64,000 bases of DNA from CAVTWS01 sp963732655 (GCA_963732655.1 CAVTAI010000009.1:1-64000), one strand, 5' to 3'; positions 46,087 through 54,586 are shown, counted from the first letter of the stretch. The notes: generated from the sequence alone by a model not told the origin. Numbers and translations: made by a program.

Positions 46087-46563
46087 ATGGCACGCCTCAT
46101 GAGAATCGGCCCTCTCATGGCACTCGCGGGAGCGGCGCTGGTGTGGGGATCGTTGATGCAGGTCTGGTTCAGCCACGACCTGACGGCCTACTTGCTCGAG
46201 CAACGGCCGCTGGAGACGCCGACGAACTCCATCGTCGAGCTCACCGGCTGGCAATCGTTCGCCTACACCGACGTCGCCCTGGCCACGCTCGCGGTCTTGG
46301 CCTCCATCACCGTGTTGTTCGACTGGTTCGCACCACGGCCGGACGGACGGACCACGTTCACCATCTTCGGGGTCATCGGCATCGGCATCGTCATCAACGA
46401 GATGGTGTGGCGGCCGGTGTTCGAAGCCGACGTCAGACCGGACATCGAGATGGGCGCCTGGCTGGCCCTCATCGGGTGCGTCCTGATCGCCTGGGGCGGC
46501 CGGGTCGATCCCGTGCAACCATCGACCGTGCTCCGGCGCCACCGCCAACCAGTGCTGCACTGA
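46087..46563 (+). CDS. Four-helix membrane protein of unknown function
   Basis: 158 residues. Hydrophobic segments: RIGPLMALAGAALVWGSLMQVWF, FAYTDVALATLAVLASITVLFDWF, FTIFGVIGIGIVINEMVW and MGAWLALIGCVLIAWGGRV. No family recognised. The start ATG 46087 is not backed by a ribosome site; an internal ATG at 46099 or 46117 is possible. A compact hairpin follows. Confidence 0.65.
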   Translation: MARLMRIGPLMALAGAALVWGSLMQVWFSHDLTAYLLEQRPLETPTNSIVELTGWQSFAYTDVALATLAVLASITVLFDWFAPRPDGRTTFTIFGVIGIGIVINEMVWRPVFEADVRPDIEMGAWLALIGCVLIAWGGRVDPVQPSTVLRRHRQPVLH

Positions 46564-46571
46564 CACGACGC

Positions 46572-46587
46572 CACCGGCGAGCCGGTG
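46572..46587 (+). terminator. Compact GC hairpin after membrane-protein gene
   Basis: CACCGGC (46572-46578) and GCCGGTG (46581-46587) form a perfect inverted repeat nine bases after the preceding stop. No T tract, as is common in actinobacteria. Confidence 0.4.
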
Positions 46588-46608
46588 TGCTCGTCTGACC
46601 GGCGTCAG

Positions 46609-46614
46609 TAGCCT
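46609..46614 (+). promoter_or_regulatory. Predicted -10 element of leaderless ABC ATPase gene
   Basis: TAGCCT, six bases before GTG 46621. This spacing favours 46621 over the adjacent GTG at 46618. Confidence 0.45.
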
Positions 46615-46620
46615 GGCGTG

Positions 46621-47424
46621 GTGGCCCTGGCTTCGCACATCTCGCTCGACGCCTCGGCCTCACCCTCGTCCGGCATCGTCACCGATCGGGTGTCGGTGAC
46701 GTTCGGCGGCGCCCTGGCACTCGACCAGGTGTCCGTCGACATCCCCGCCGGCTCGTCGGCGGCGTTGATCGGACCCAACGGTTCCGGCAAATCCACGTTC
46801 CTGAACGTCGTGTCGGGCCTGGTCCGGCCATCGTCTGGATCCATCGCGGTGGACCGCAGTCGCGTCGCCTATGTGCTGCAGCGACACGATCATCGGCGCT
46901 GGATGCCGATCACCGTCCGCGAGATCCTCCAGATGGGACGTACGCCCGACATCGGCCTGTTCCGGCGGCTCCGTCGCGCCGATCACGAGGCCGTGGATCG
47001 GGCCGCCGCCCGCATGGAGATCACCGACCTGCTCGCTCGCCAGTTCAGCGAGCTGTCGGGCGGCCAGCGCCAGCGGGTCCTGGTCGCCCAAGCGCTGACC
47101 CGCGACCCCACGGTGCTCCTGCTCGACGAGCCCATCACCGGACTCGACCTGGCGAGCCAGGAACGCATCCTGTCGCTCATCACGGAGGAGACCGCCGAAG
47201 GTCGCACCGTCGTCATATCCACACACCACCTCGACGAGGCCCGGCACTGCGACATGGTCATCCTGCTCGCTCAGCACCTCGTCGCCGCCGGTCCCCCCGA
47301 TCTCGTGCTGACACCGAAGCTGCTCCGGATCGCCTACGCGGGTCGGGTGCTCGGGGACCACCAGGACCACGGGCACGAGCACGACCTCCTGATGCTCGAC
47401 GATCACGGTCACGACCACCGCTAA
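46621..47424 (+). CDS. Zinc/manganese-type ABC transporter ATPase (ZnuC/MntB-like)
   Basis: 267 residues. Walker A LIGPNGSGKSTFLNVVSGL, signature FSELSGGQRQRVLVAQAL, Walker B PTVLLLDEPITGLD and switch His in VVISTHHLDEARHCD. Upstream of the signature, LQRHDHRRWMPITVREILQMGR matches Zn/Mn importer ATPases (metal ABC family). The C-terminus is His/Asp-rich (GDHQDHGHEHDLLMLDDHGHDHR), a likely metal-binding tail. It stands alone: no permease or binding protein gene is adjacent. The convergent neighbour is a Fur/Zur-type regulator, supporting zinc as the metal. Confidence 0.9.
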   Translation: MALASHISLDASASPSSGIVTDRVSVTFGGALALDQVSVDIPAGSSAALIGPNGSGKSTFLNVVSGLVRPSSGSIAVDRSRVAYVLQRHDHRRWMPITVREILQMGRTPDIGLFRRLRRADHEAVDRAAARMEITDLLARQFSELSGGQRQRVLVAQALTRDPTVLLLDEPITGLDLASQERILSLITEETAEGRTVVISTHHLDEARHCDMVILLAQHLVAAGPPDLVLTPKLLRIAYAGRVLGDHQDHGHEHDLLMLDDHGHDHR

Positions 47425-47461
47425 CCGCTCCCCCGCCTGCGCCGGTGGCCCCGCCACGCCT

Positions 47462-47899
47462 TCAGCGGCAGTTGGAACAACGGCCCACGAGATCGAGCGT
47501 GTGGTGATCGGCGCGAAAGGCGTACGCCGCCGCGATGGCGGCCAGCACCCGCTCGAGCCGCGCCTCGATCGCCGCGTCGAGCTCGAAGTCGACGATCGCG
47601 CCACACACGCTGCACACCAGGTGGTGATGGTGTGCCGAAAGGTCCTCGGCCAACTCGAAACGGGCGTGGTCGAGACCGGTCACCAGGCGACGGATGGCTC
47701 CCGCTTCCTCCAGCACGGCCAACGACCGATACGTCGAGCTCTGGCTCAGATCGGCACGGCTGGCCAGTAGATCCGGCAGGGTCAGGGGCGCCTGGGCCGT
47801 GACCAGCAAGTCGACGACAGTCCGCCGGTTCGTCGTGTAGCGCTGGCCTACCCCGGCCAACCGACGGGTGACCTCATCGTGCAACTGCGCTTGGTCCAT
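47462..47899 (-). CDS. Fur-family metal regulator (Zur-like)
   Basis: 145 residues. Winged helix: RRLAGVGQRYTTNRRTVVDLLVTAQAPLTLPDLLASRADLSQSSTYRSLAVLEEAGAIRRLV. Metal-sensing part: FELAEDLSAHHHHLVCSVCGAIVDFELDAAIEARLERVLAAIAAAYAF and a C-terminal CSNCR, giving the two CxxC structural-zinc pairs. Zur (zinc) is favoured by the facing metal ABC ATPase; Fur or another metal is possible. ATG 47899 lies within one arm of a 10-bp inverted repeat. Confidence 0.9.
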   Translation of the reverse strand: MDQAQLHDEVTRRLAGVGQRYTTNRRTVVDLLVTAQAPLTLPDLLASRADLSQSSTYRSLAVLEEAGAIRRLVTGLDHARFELAEDLSAHHHHLVCSVCGAIVDFELDAAIEARLERVLAAIAAAYAFRADHHTLDLVGRCSNCR

Positions 47900-47929
47900 G
47901 GCCCCCGCAGTGTAGGGAACCATGGACCA
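47892..47929. promoter_or_regulatory. Inverted repeat at the start of the Fur/Zur-like gene
   Basis: TGGTCCATGG (47892-47901) and CCATGGACCA (47920-47929) are perfect 10-bp arms, 18 bp apart. They flank a TACACT hexamer (minus strand, 47909-47914) that could be the -10. Possible operator or attenuating hairpin. It does not look like the AT-rich Zur box known in other actinobacteria. Confidence 0.4.
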
Positions 47930-47940
47930 GGCAGACCGAT

Positions 47941-49329
47941 CTACACCTCGACCACCGACCGCGACGCGCCGGTCCGGCGGCGACGCCAGCGGTAGACGGC
48001 GACGCCGATCACGAGCAGCCACAGGAACGGCAGCACGGCGGCCACCAGCACGAGCAGCGCGGCCCCGAGCCACAGCAAGGCGCTCCAGCTGTCCGCCAGC
48101 ACCTCTCGGAAACCGGGCAGTTCGGCCTCGGTGCTCACCTCGGCGACCGCCGACGAGTGCCGGGTGAGCGCAGCCCCCAACGCCACGCCCTCGGCATCGA
48201 CCGGGGTCACCGAGACGGTGGTCGCCGAGCGGCTGGTCTCGGCGGCCGTCAGCTCGTAGGCCAGCACCAGGTCCGAGTCGGGGGGCAAGGGAGCGTCGAC
48301 ATCGCCCGCGACCACGGTGTAATCGGGGGTCCCCAACCCGAGGGAGCTGTCGTCGACCTGGATCTCGGCCAGATCGGTGGCTCCTATGTTGGCGATGGTG
48401 AGGCACATCGTGACGAGCTCGTCCGCATCGACATCGATCTCCTCCTCGGTTGCGTCGACGCACCCCTCTCCTTCGTCATGGCCGGCGTACACCGCGGACG
48501 TGACCAGCACGGCCGCCGCCGGGACGGGCCGAACCCGCTCGACGAGGGTGACGTTGATGGTCGCCAACGATGCCGCCGACTGGATGGTGCGGAGCTGACC
48601 GCGCAAGGTCTCGAGGTCGGTCTCTCGCTGCAGGAGCTGCTGTTCGATCTGGGTGATCGTGGTCAGGTCAGTCGCGTCCGCCAGGAAACCCCGCAACCGC
48701 TCGACGCTCGTCTCGGCGGTGAGGATCTGGCTCTCGAGGTCGACCACCCGTTCGGTGACGTCGTCGGCCGTGACGTCCTGCGAGGCGAGATCGCCGAGTC
48801 CGGCCACGGCCACCATGGCCGCCGAGAAGTCTGCCGGCCGCACCTTGAAGATGAGCGTGGTGCGCGGCTCGGGTGCCGTCGTCGTCTGCTGTCCGAACAC
48901 CAGCGCCCCGAACTGGGCCAGCGCGGTCTGCGCCTCGATGGCCGCCGTCGAGACATCGTCGACCGCCACCGTCATGTTGCCGATGAACACGATGTCACGG
49001 CCCAGGTCCGCCGGCTGGAACGCCACGGACACATCGATGCCCTCCACCCCGTTCTCCCCCGGACCTCCGGGCGCGACCGGCGGCGATCCGTCGGATCCTG
49101 AGGCCTCGCTCGCGGCCGCCATCGTGGTGTCGGTGGCCGCCCCGTCGGCGACCTCGGCTCCGGCACCGGTCTCGCCGACACCACCATCGCCGGCGCCGTC
49201 GCTCGCGGCTGCGGTGTCGACCGCGAAATCACCCTCCACATCGGCAGCGTCGTCGTCGCCGCTGCTTCCGCAGCCGGCGAGCGTCACCGCCGCCACGATC
49301 GCCGCCGCCATGAGCACGGTTCGTCGCAT
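47941..49329 (-). CDS. DUF4349 lipoprotein with coiled coil and C-terminal membrane helix
   Basis: 462 residues. Lipoprotein signal MRRTVLMAAAIVAAVTLAGCGSSGD, a long low-complexity Ala/Gly/Asp stretch (residues about 25-95), then the DUF4349 core: GRDIVFIGNMTVAVDDVSTAAIEAQTALAQFGALVFGQQTTTAPEPRTTLIFKVRPADFSAAMVAVAGLGDLASQDVTADDVTERVVDLESQILTAETSVERLRGFLADATDLTTITQIEQQLLQRETDLETLRGQLRTIQSAASLATINVTLVE. The middle is coiled coil. An extra domain follows, then a transmembrane helix LLWLGAALLVLVAAVLPFLWLLVIGVAVY and a basic end. Role unknown. ATG 49329 has GGAGGTAGATC upstream. Confidence 0.9.
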   Translation of the reverse strand: MRRTVLMAAAIVAAVTLAGCGSSGDDDAADVEGDFAVDTAAASDGAGDGGVGETGAGAEVADGAATDTTMAAASEASGSDGSPPVAPGGPGENGVEGIDVSVAFQPADLGRDIVFIGNMTVAVDDVSTAAIEAQTALAQFGALVFGQQTTTAPEPRTTLIFKVRPADFSAAMVAVAGLGDLASQDVTADDVTERVVDLESQILTAETSVERLRGFLADATDLTTITQIEQQLLQRETDLETLRGQLRTIQSAASLATINVTLVERVRPVPAAAVLVTSAVYAGHDEGEGCVDATEEEIDVDADELVTMCLTIANIGATDLAEIQVDDSSLGLGTPDYTVVAGDVDAPLPPDSDLVLAYELTAAETSRSATTVSVTPVDAEGVALGAALTRHSSAVAEVSTEAELPGFREVLADSWSALLWLGAALLVLVAAVLPFLWLLVIGVAVYRWRRRRTGASRSVVEV

Positions 49330-49486
49330 GATCTACCTCCAGGTGAGATCCGCCGGCCGATCCGAGGCGCCGTCCCTGCGGTGACCATGTGACGAACTTC
49401 ACCCCGTGCCTGGTTCCGGTACGACCGTGACGAACGCGTGACGATGTCGGCTGACCCCTGTCGGATGACCTCTGAACGGCGACCAG

Positions 49487-49492
49487 TACGCT
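49487..49492 (+). promoter_or_regulatory. Predicted -10 before an 11-codon leader reading frame
   Basis: TACGCT, seven bases before ATG 49500. Confidence 0.4.
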
Positions 49493-49499
49493 CCCGTTC

Positions 49500-49535
49500 A
49501 TGCCCGACCGCGTCGAACGTCACGTGGCCGGCTGA
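49500..49535 (+). other. Possible leader peptide (uORF) before the APH-like gene
   Basis: ATG at 49500 opens MPDRVERHVAG and stops at TGA 49533-49535, three bases before the GTG start of the APH-like gene. It is in the same frame as that gene. It could be a leaderless uORF feeding re-initiation, or the true N-terminus interrupted by a nonsense change. Confidence 0.35.
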
Positions 49536-49538
49536 TCG

Positions 49539-50435
49539 GTGAGAGCGAGCAACAAACCGGCGGCCGAGCTCTCGATCGACGAGGCCCTGGTGCGGCGCCT
49601 CTTGGCCGAGCAACACCCCGACCTCGCCGATCGCACCCTGGTCGAAGTGGCTGCCGGGTGGGACAACGTCGTCTATCGTTTGGGCGACGAGCTGGCCATC
49701 CGCCTGCCCCGCCGGGCGCTCGGTGCCGAGCTCGTCGACGCGGAACATCGATGGTTGCCTCAACTGGCCCCACGCCTACCGCTGCCCATCCCGGCACCGA
49801 TCCGCGTCGGCCATCCGACCGGCACCTACCCATGGCGCTGGTCGATCGTTCCCTGGCTACCCGGACGATCGGCGGCCGAGACTCCGCCCGCCGAACCCGC
49901 CGCAGCAGCGGCACTGTTGGGGCAGTTCGTGTTCGCCCTGCACCAGTCGGCACCGCCCGATGCGCCCGTCAATCCCTACCGGGGCGGACCTCTCGCCGAT
50001 CGCCACGCCATCACGGCCGAACGGATAGAGAAGCTCGATCCCTCGTTCGATCGTGGCTCGATCCGTCGACGGTGGGACGACCTCGTCGACACATCGCCGT
50101 GGGAGGGTCCCAAGCAGTGGATCCACGGCGATCTGCACCCCGGGAACATCGTGGTCGACGGCGGCCGCATCACGGCGGTCCTCGACTTCGGCGACCTGAC
50201 CGCGGGTGATCCCGCCACTGACCTCTCGGTGGCCTGGATGATGCTGCCCACCGAGCACCGACACGCGTTCCGCGCTGCCTCCGGAGCAGACGACGATGCG
50301 ATGTGGCGTCGAGGGCAGGCCTGGGCGCTCTCCCTCGCCGCCGCCTATCTCTCCGCCTCCGCCGACGATCCCGTCATGGCGGGCATCGGCCGGCGCACGA
50401 TGCACGCCGCGCTCACCGACCCACCGGCCCCCTGA
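49539..50435 (+). CDS. APH/choline kinase-type phosphotransferase
   Basis: 298 residues. AAGWDNVVYRLGDELAIRLPRRALGAELVDAEHRWLPQL (nucleotide loop and Lys/Arg), WSIVPWLPGRSAAE, then catalytic loop QWIHGDLHPGNIVVDGG (HGDxxxxN) and metal-binding AVLDFGDLTAGDPATDLSVAWMML. These fit aminoglycoside/macrolide phosphotransferase-like kinases, which also include many small-molecule kinases with no antibiotic role. No resistance context is seen. GTG 49539 follows a short leader frame; its 3' end faces the MFS gene. Confidence 0.9.
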   Translation: MRASNKPAAELSIDEALVRRLLAEQHPDLADRTLVEVAAGWDNVVYRLGDELAIRLPRRALGAELVDAEHRWLPQLAPRLPLPIPAPIRVGHPTGTYPWRWSIVPWLPGRSAAETPPAEPAAAAALLGQFVFALHQSAPPDAPVNPYRGGPLADRHAITAERIEKLDPSFDRGSIRRRWDDLVDTSPWEGPKQWIHGDLHPGNIVVDGGRITAVLDFGDLTAGDPATDLSVAWMMLPTEHRHAFRAASGADDDAMWRRGQAWALSLAAAYLSASADDPVMAGIGRRTMHAALTDPPAP

Positions 50436-50463
50436 TGAAGGGGGGAGCGTTGTGCGCTCACCG

Positions 50464-51919
50464 TCAGCGTCGCCGAATCATCGTGTTGGCGGCGAGGTCG
50501 TCGCGCACGAACCAGGCGAAGACGGCGCCGATGGCGCTGAACCCAGCGCACACGAGGAACGCCAGCCGGAAGGCTTCCAGCGCATCGTCCGGCCGGGCCC
50601 CGATCTCGTCGAACGGGACCATCGACGTGAATACCGTCGCCAGGACCGCGATGGCGACCGAGACCGACATCTGGCGACCGGTCGCGAAGATCGACGAGGC
50701 CCGTCCGTTGTCCTGGGGTCGAATCTGCCGCGTAGGACGCCGCTTGCAGGGGCACGAAGCCGAATCCCATGAAGAAGCCGCGCAACAACATCAGGCCGCG
50801 AATCACCCACAACGAGGTGCCACCATCGACGAGGGCGAACAGGGCGCCCGCCACCGACCCGGTAGCGAGACCGAAGACGATGAGCCGTCGTGGCCCGATG
50901 CGCGGATAGATCCGACCGGCGATCTGGGATGCCGCGACGACGCCGATCGCCTGCGGGAACGTGGCGAGACCCGACTGCAACGCATTGACCCCGCGGAGGT
51001 TCTGCAGGTAGATGGGCATGAGGAAGATCACCCCCAGGAAGGCCGCCTGGGCGAACATGCTCAGCAGGTTGGTGATGCGGAAGAGCGGCTCCCGAAGCAG
51101 CCGGAGATCGAGCATGGGATGCGCTACTGAGAGCTCGACCTTGATCATGGCGACGAAGGCGACCAGACCGATCGATCCGGTCGAGATCACCAAGGCCGAC
51201 GACCACCCGGCCCGGGGGCCCTCGCTCAGCGAGTACACGATCAAGGCCAGGCCGGCGCCGGACAGGACGAAGCCGAGCCAATCGAAGGTTCGTGCCGTCG
51301 GTTCCCGATGTTCTCGGAGGTACGTGGCCGCGACAGCAAACGCGATCAGTCCGATCGGAAGGTTGATGAAGAAGATCCAGCGCCAATGCAGGTGGGTCAC
51401 GAGCAGGCCACCCAGGACCGGCCCCAGCGCCGGGGCCAGCACCGTCGGGATGATCAAGATGGTGGCGGCCTTGGCCCGCTCCGCCGGCGGATAGGCGCGG
51501 TACAACATGGCCACGCCGACGGGGGTGAGCATGCCTCCGCCCACGCCCTGGAGCACACGAAACGCGATGAGTTGATCGATCGTCTGGGCCAGGCCGCACA
51601 ACACCGAAGCAGCGACGAACAACCCGAGCGCGGTCAGGAAGATGCGTTTGGTACCGACCCGATCGCCGAGCCAGCCGCTCGCCGGGATCCACACCGCCAG
51701 GCTGAGCGTGTAACCGAGCACGATCCACTCGATGGCGTCGGTGCGAAACTCACGGCCCAACGTCGGCAGGGCCACATTGACGATCGTGACATCGAGGATG
51801 TCGATGAACAACGCCGACACGTAGACGAAGGCCACGAGGTGTTTGTAGGCGTAGGTCCGTCCGAGGATGACGACGGGTTCGTCGCCGGACAGTTCGGCCC
51901 GGGCCGGTGGAGTGGACAT
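50464..51919 (-). CDS. MFS multidrug exporter, DHA2/EmrB-like (one frame break)
   Basis: About 485 residues. The N-terminal helices include VAFVYVSALFIDILDVTIVNVALPTLGREF (DHA2 motif), WIVLGYTLSLAVWIPASGWLGDRVGTKRIFLTAL (motif A region) and FRVLQGVGGGMLTPVGVAMLYRAYPPAERAKA (motif B/C). Further helices run to LMLLRGFFMGFGFVPLQAASYAA. An extra G near 50727 shifts the frame; the rest, IRPQDNGRASSIFATGRQMSVSVAIAVLATVFTSMV and FRLAFLVCAGFSAIGAVFAWFVRDDL, is in another frame and stops at 50464. Likely proton-driven efflux. ATG 51919 may be leaderless (TAGCGT eight bases upstream). Confidence 0.9.
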
Positions 51920-52000
51920 CCGCTGGCACGCTACGCAGCCCTCGGTTCGCGGGCGAATCGCTACGTCCCATCAGCCCGGCACGGGCACCGATGTCGGATC

Positions 52001-52006
52001 TAGGAT
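52001..52006 (+). promoter_or_regulatory. Predicted -10 element of leaderless nucleosidase gene
   Basis: TAGGAT, six bases before GTG 52013, supporting that codon as the start. Confidence 0.5.
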
Positions 52007-52012
52007 GCGTTC

Positions 52013-52744
52013 GTGCCGACCGGATACCGCCGCGCTCCGGCGCCCCGATGCATCGGTATCGCCGTGCCGATGAAGCTGGAGCTCGACCCGATCGTGGAAC
52101 GGCTGGGTCTCGTGTCCGGATCGGATTCGTGGTGGCGGGGCCGGACCGGTGAGAGCGAGATCCTGGCCACCATCACGACCATCGGGATGGTGCCCGCGGC
52201 CGACGCCACCGAGCGACTCATCAGGTCGGGCGCCGACTGGATCCTCGTCGTCGGCATCGCCGGAGCGATCGATGCAGCCACACCGATCGGTTCGGTCCTG
52301 GTTCCCGATCGAGTCACCGATCGAGCGGCATCGACCACGTTGACCCCACACCCGGTCCCGGGCTTCTCTGCCGGTGGCGCCATCAGCTGCGGCGACGACC
52401 TACTCACCGATCCCGACACGCTCGCCGAGCTCAGCCGAGCGGGTTTCGTCGCCCTCGACATGGAGTCCGCCGCGGTCGGCGCCCGCAGCGAACGGCACGG
52501 GTGTCCATGGACCGTCGTGCGAGCGATCAGCGACCACGCCGGCGGTCCGCTGCTCGATCCCGAGCTCATGACCCTGACCGGCCCAGACGGCCGGGCCGAC
52601 GCGGGTGCGCTCGACCGCTACCTCGCGGCCGACCCGACTCGAGCTCAGCGCCTCCACCAACTGTCGGCCGACACCGCGCGCGCGGCTGCGGCGGCCGCCG
52701 ACATGGCGAACTCCCTGATCCAAGCGTTGGCGGGAGGCCGGTGA
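52013..52744 (+). CDS. Nucleoside phosphorylase/nucleosidase (MTA/SAH nucleosidase-like)
   Basis: 243 residues. CIGIAVPMKLELDPIVERLGL at the N-terminus, ILATITTIGMVPAADATERLIRSGADWILVVGIAGAIDAATPIGSVLVPDRV, and AGFVALDMESAAVGARSERHGCPWTVVRAISDHA, the D-MESAAV ribose-binding motif of the PNP_UDP_1 superfamily. It resembles purine/MTA nucleosidases or hopanoid-type HpnG proteins more than the mtnA-linked phosphorylase at 30.1 kb. It stands alone as a single leaderless gene. Substrate not certain. Confidence 0.82.
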   Translation: MPTGYRRAPAPRCIGIAVPMKLELDPIVERLGLVSGSDSWWRGRTGESEILATITTIGMVPAADATERLIRSGADWILVVGIAGAIDAATPIGSVLVPDRVTDRAASTTLTPHPVPGFSAGGAISCGDDLLTDPDTLAELSRAGFVALDMESAAVGARSERHGCPWTVVRAISDHAGGPLLDPELMTLTGPDGRADAGALDRYLAADPTRAQRLHQLSADTARAAAAAADMANSLIQALAGGR

Positions 52745-52774
52745 CGAGTTCCATCGCGCCCCGCGCCGCGCTCG

Positions 52775-53704
52775 TCACGTCGAGCGCGACGTCTCCGAAC
52801 CGGCACCGATCGGCACCACCGGGCCCACGGCCGGCACGATGACCCCGGCGACCGCGAATCGGTTCAGGATCGTCGCCACACCCGAGGACCCGGCCATCAC
52901 CGCCACCTTGGCCAACACCTCGGCCCACCAGGTCGAGGCGGCAGCCACGGTCACCGAGACGAGATCGGTCGCGGCGCTGATCCCCGTGACCGGATCGATC
53001 AAGTGATGCACCATCTCGTCGCCGGATGACCACATGTGCCGGGTGACGCCGCTGGTGGCCACGCCCCCCGCGGGAATACCGAGGTTGTAGGAACCGGCCA
53101 CTCCGTCACGCGTGAGGTCGATTCCGATCTGCCACGTTGCTCCCGACCAGGGTGGTCCGACAACATGGACGTCGCCGCCCAGCTCGATCTGCAGGGAGGT
53201 GGCGCCGAGTTCGACGAGATGGGCGGCGACCAGATCGGCGGCGAACCCCTTGCCGATGCCGCCCGGATCGAAGCGCGATCCTTCGGGGAGGCGGACGGCG
53301 AGGATCTCGGGCAGACACTCGATCGGTTCGTCGGTCAGGGTGGCGATCGACGTTCGACCCGGTGATCCACCCCCGCGAACTTCCTCGAACGGCCGGTCGT
53401 AGCCGAGACGTTCGAGTTGGTCGAGACCGAGCGGGTTGAACGCGCCACCGGTCAGCTCGCGAGCCTGCTGGGCGCGTTCGACCAAGGCGTACGTCGTCTC
53501 CGACACCAGCGTCACCCGGCCCGCCAATCGGTTGAGCCGCGAGATCTCGCTGGCGGGGAGGAAGCGGCTCCATCGCCGCTCGAGGTCCTCGACGAAGCGG
53601 CGGCCGGTCTCGGCCAGGTGGGCATCGGGCGCGACGATCCGGCACGGACTGCCCATGGCCCGGAACTCCTCAACGGCCCAGGGCCGGATGCTCGCCTCAG
53701 CCAC
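52775..53704 (-). CDS. apbE: FAD:protein FMN transferase (ApbE)
   Basis: About 309 residues. ApbE motifs: FRAMGSPCRIVAPDAHLAETGRRFVEDLERRWSRFLPASEISRLNRLAGRVTLVSETTYALVERAQQARELTGGAFNPL, FDPGGIGKGFAADLVAAHLVELGATSLQIELGGDVHVVG, PAGGVATSGVTRHMW, VHHLIDPVTGISAATDLVSVTVAAASTWWAEVLAKVAVM. It attaches FMN covalently to Thr/Ser of target flavoproteins. I see no clear signal peptide. GTG 53704 is a guess without a good ribosome site; a start at the AMGSP Met would lose little. Divergent from gntR. Confidence 0.9.
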   Translation of the reverse strand: MAEASIRPWAVEEFRAMGSPCRIVAPDAHLAETGRRFVEDLERRWSRFLPASEISRLNRLAGRVTLVSETTYALVERAQQARELTGGAFNPLGLDQLERLGYDRPFEEVRGGGSPGRTSIATLTDEPIECLPEILAVRLPEGSRFDPGGIGKGFAADLVAAHLVELGATSLQIELGGDVHVVGPPWSGATWQIGIDLTRDGVAGSYNLGIPAGGVATSGVTRHMWSSGDEMVHHLIDPVTGISAATDLVSVTVAAASTWWAEVLAKVAVMAGSSGVATILNRFAVAGVIVPAVGPVVPIGAGSETSRST

Positions 53705-53788
53705 TATGGAACAACGCCACCGGCCGACCTGGAGGTTTGGTCGACAACCACACACTGGCGCCGTCGCGCCCATCTTGCCCACCCTGGC

Positions 53789-53804
53789 CAATGTCCGTAC
53801 ATTG
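53789..53804. promoter_or_regulatory. Palindromic operator over the gntR -10
   Basis: CAATGTCCGTACATTG has six-base perfect arms. Its right half includes TACATT (53798-53803), which is six bases before ATG 53810. The arrangement suggests GntR binding to its own leaderless promoter. Confidence 0.6.
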
Positions 53805-53809
53805 AACCC

Positions 53810-54586
53810 ATGCCCGCGCCCCGTCTGCCCGACCGTTCGAACCCGCTGCCCTTGTGGGCTCAGGTGCTCGAGGATCTGCGCCGCCGCGTGGCGGAGGGTG
53901 ACTTCGCCGACGGATTCCCGACCGACAAGGACCTCGTCGACCAGTACGGCGTCAGCCGTCACACGGCTCGCGATGCGGTCCGTCGCCTCCAGCAGGAGGG
54001 TCTCATCGAGCGAGAACGGGGTCGGGGCAGCTTCGTGCGCCTCCCGGAAATCGAACAGCCCGTCAGCCAGCTGTACAGCCTCTTTCGGTCCATCGAGCGG
54101 CAGGGATACGAGCCGCGCAGCGTGGTGCTCGATGTCGGGGAGCGGATCGACGACGACGTCGCGTCGTCCCTCGGCCTGGCCGCCGGCGAGCCCCTCGTCT
54201 ACATCCGCCGCCTCCGTTTGGCCGACGACACACCCGTCGCGGTAGATGAGCTGTGGTTGCCGGCCACGATCGGCCGCCCACTCCTCACCGCAGACCTCAC
54301 CCGTGGCGCGGTCTACGATGAGCTCGAGCGGCTCGGCGTCTCGCCGACCTCAGGCTCCGAACGCATCCACCCCGACCTTCCCGATCCCGAGGTCCGCCGG
54401 CTGCTCGGCATCGGCTCCCGCCACGCGGTGTTCGTCATCGATCGGCGGACCGAACATGTCGGAACACCTCTGGAGATCCGGCGCACCGTGGTGCGCGGCG
54501 ATCTCTACACGGTCGTGTCGAGCTGGGGCGGCTCGACATCGGCCGCCCAGTTCGAGGCCCGAAGCGATGGAACGGAGCGCCCATGA
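53810..54586 (+). CDS. GntR-family regulator (HutC/UTRA type)
   Basis: 258 residues. Winged HTH: PLPLWAQVLEDLRRRVAEGDFADGFPTDKDLVDQYGVSRHTARDAVRRLQQEGLIERERGRGSFV. UTRA ligand domain: LYSLFRSIERQGYEPRSVVLDVGERIDDDVASSLGLAAGEPLVYIRRLRLADDTPVAVDELWLPA and FVIDRRTEHVGTPLEIRRTVVRGDLYTVVSSWG. ATG 53810 sits just after the palindrome. It overlaps the amidohydrolase start by four bases (ATGA), so it is the first gene of a three-gene operon and probably senses that pathway's substrate. Confidence 0.93.
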   Translation: MPAPRLPDRSNPLPLWAQVLEDLRRRVAEGDFADGFPTDKDLVDQYGVSRHTARDAVRRLQQEGLIERERGRGSFVRLPEIEQPVSQLYSLFRSIERQGYEPRSVVLDVGERIDDDVASSLGLAAGEPLVYIRRLRLADDTPVAVDELWLPATIGRPLLTADLTRGAVYDELERLGVSPTSGSERIHPDLPDPEVRRLLGIGSRHAVFVIDRRTEHVGTPLEIRRTVVRGDLYTVVSSWGGSTSAAQFEARSDGTERP

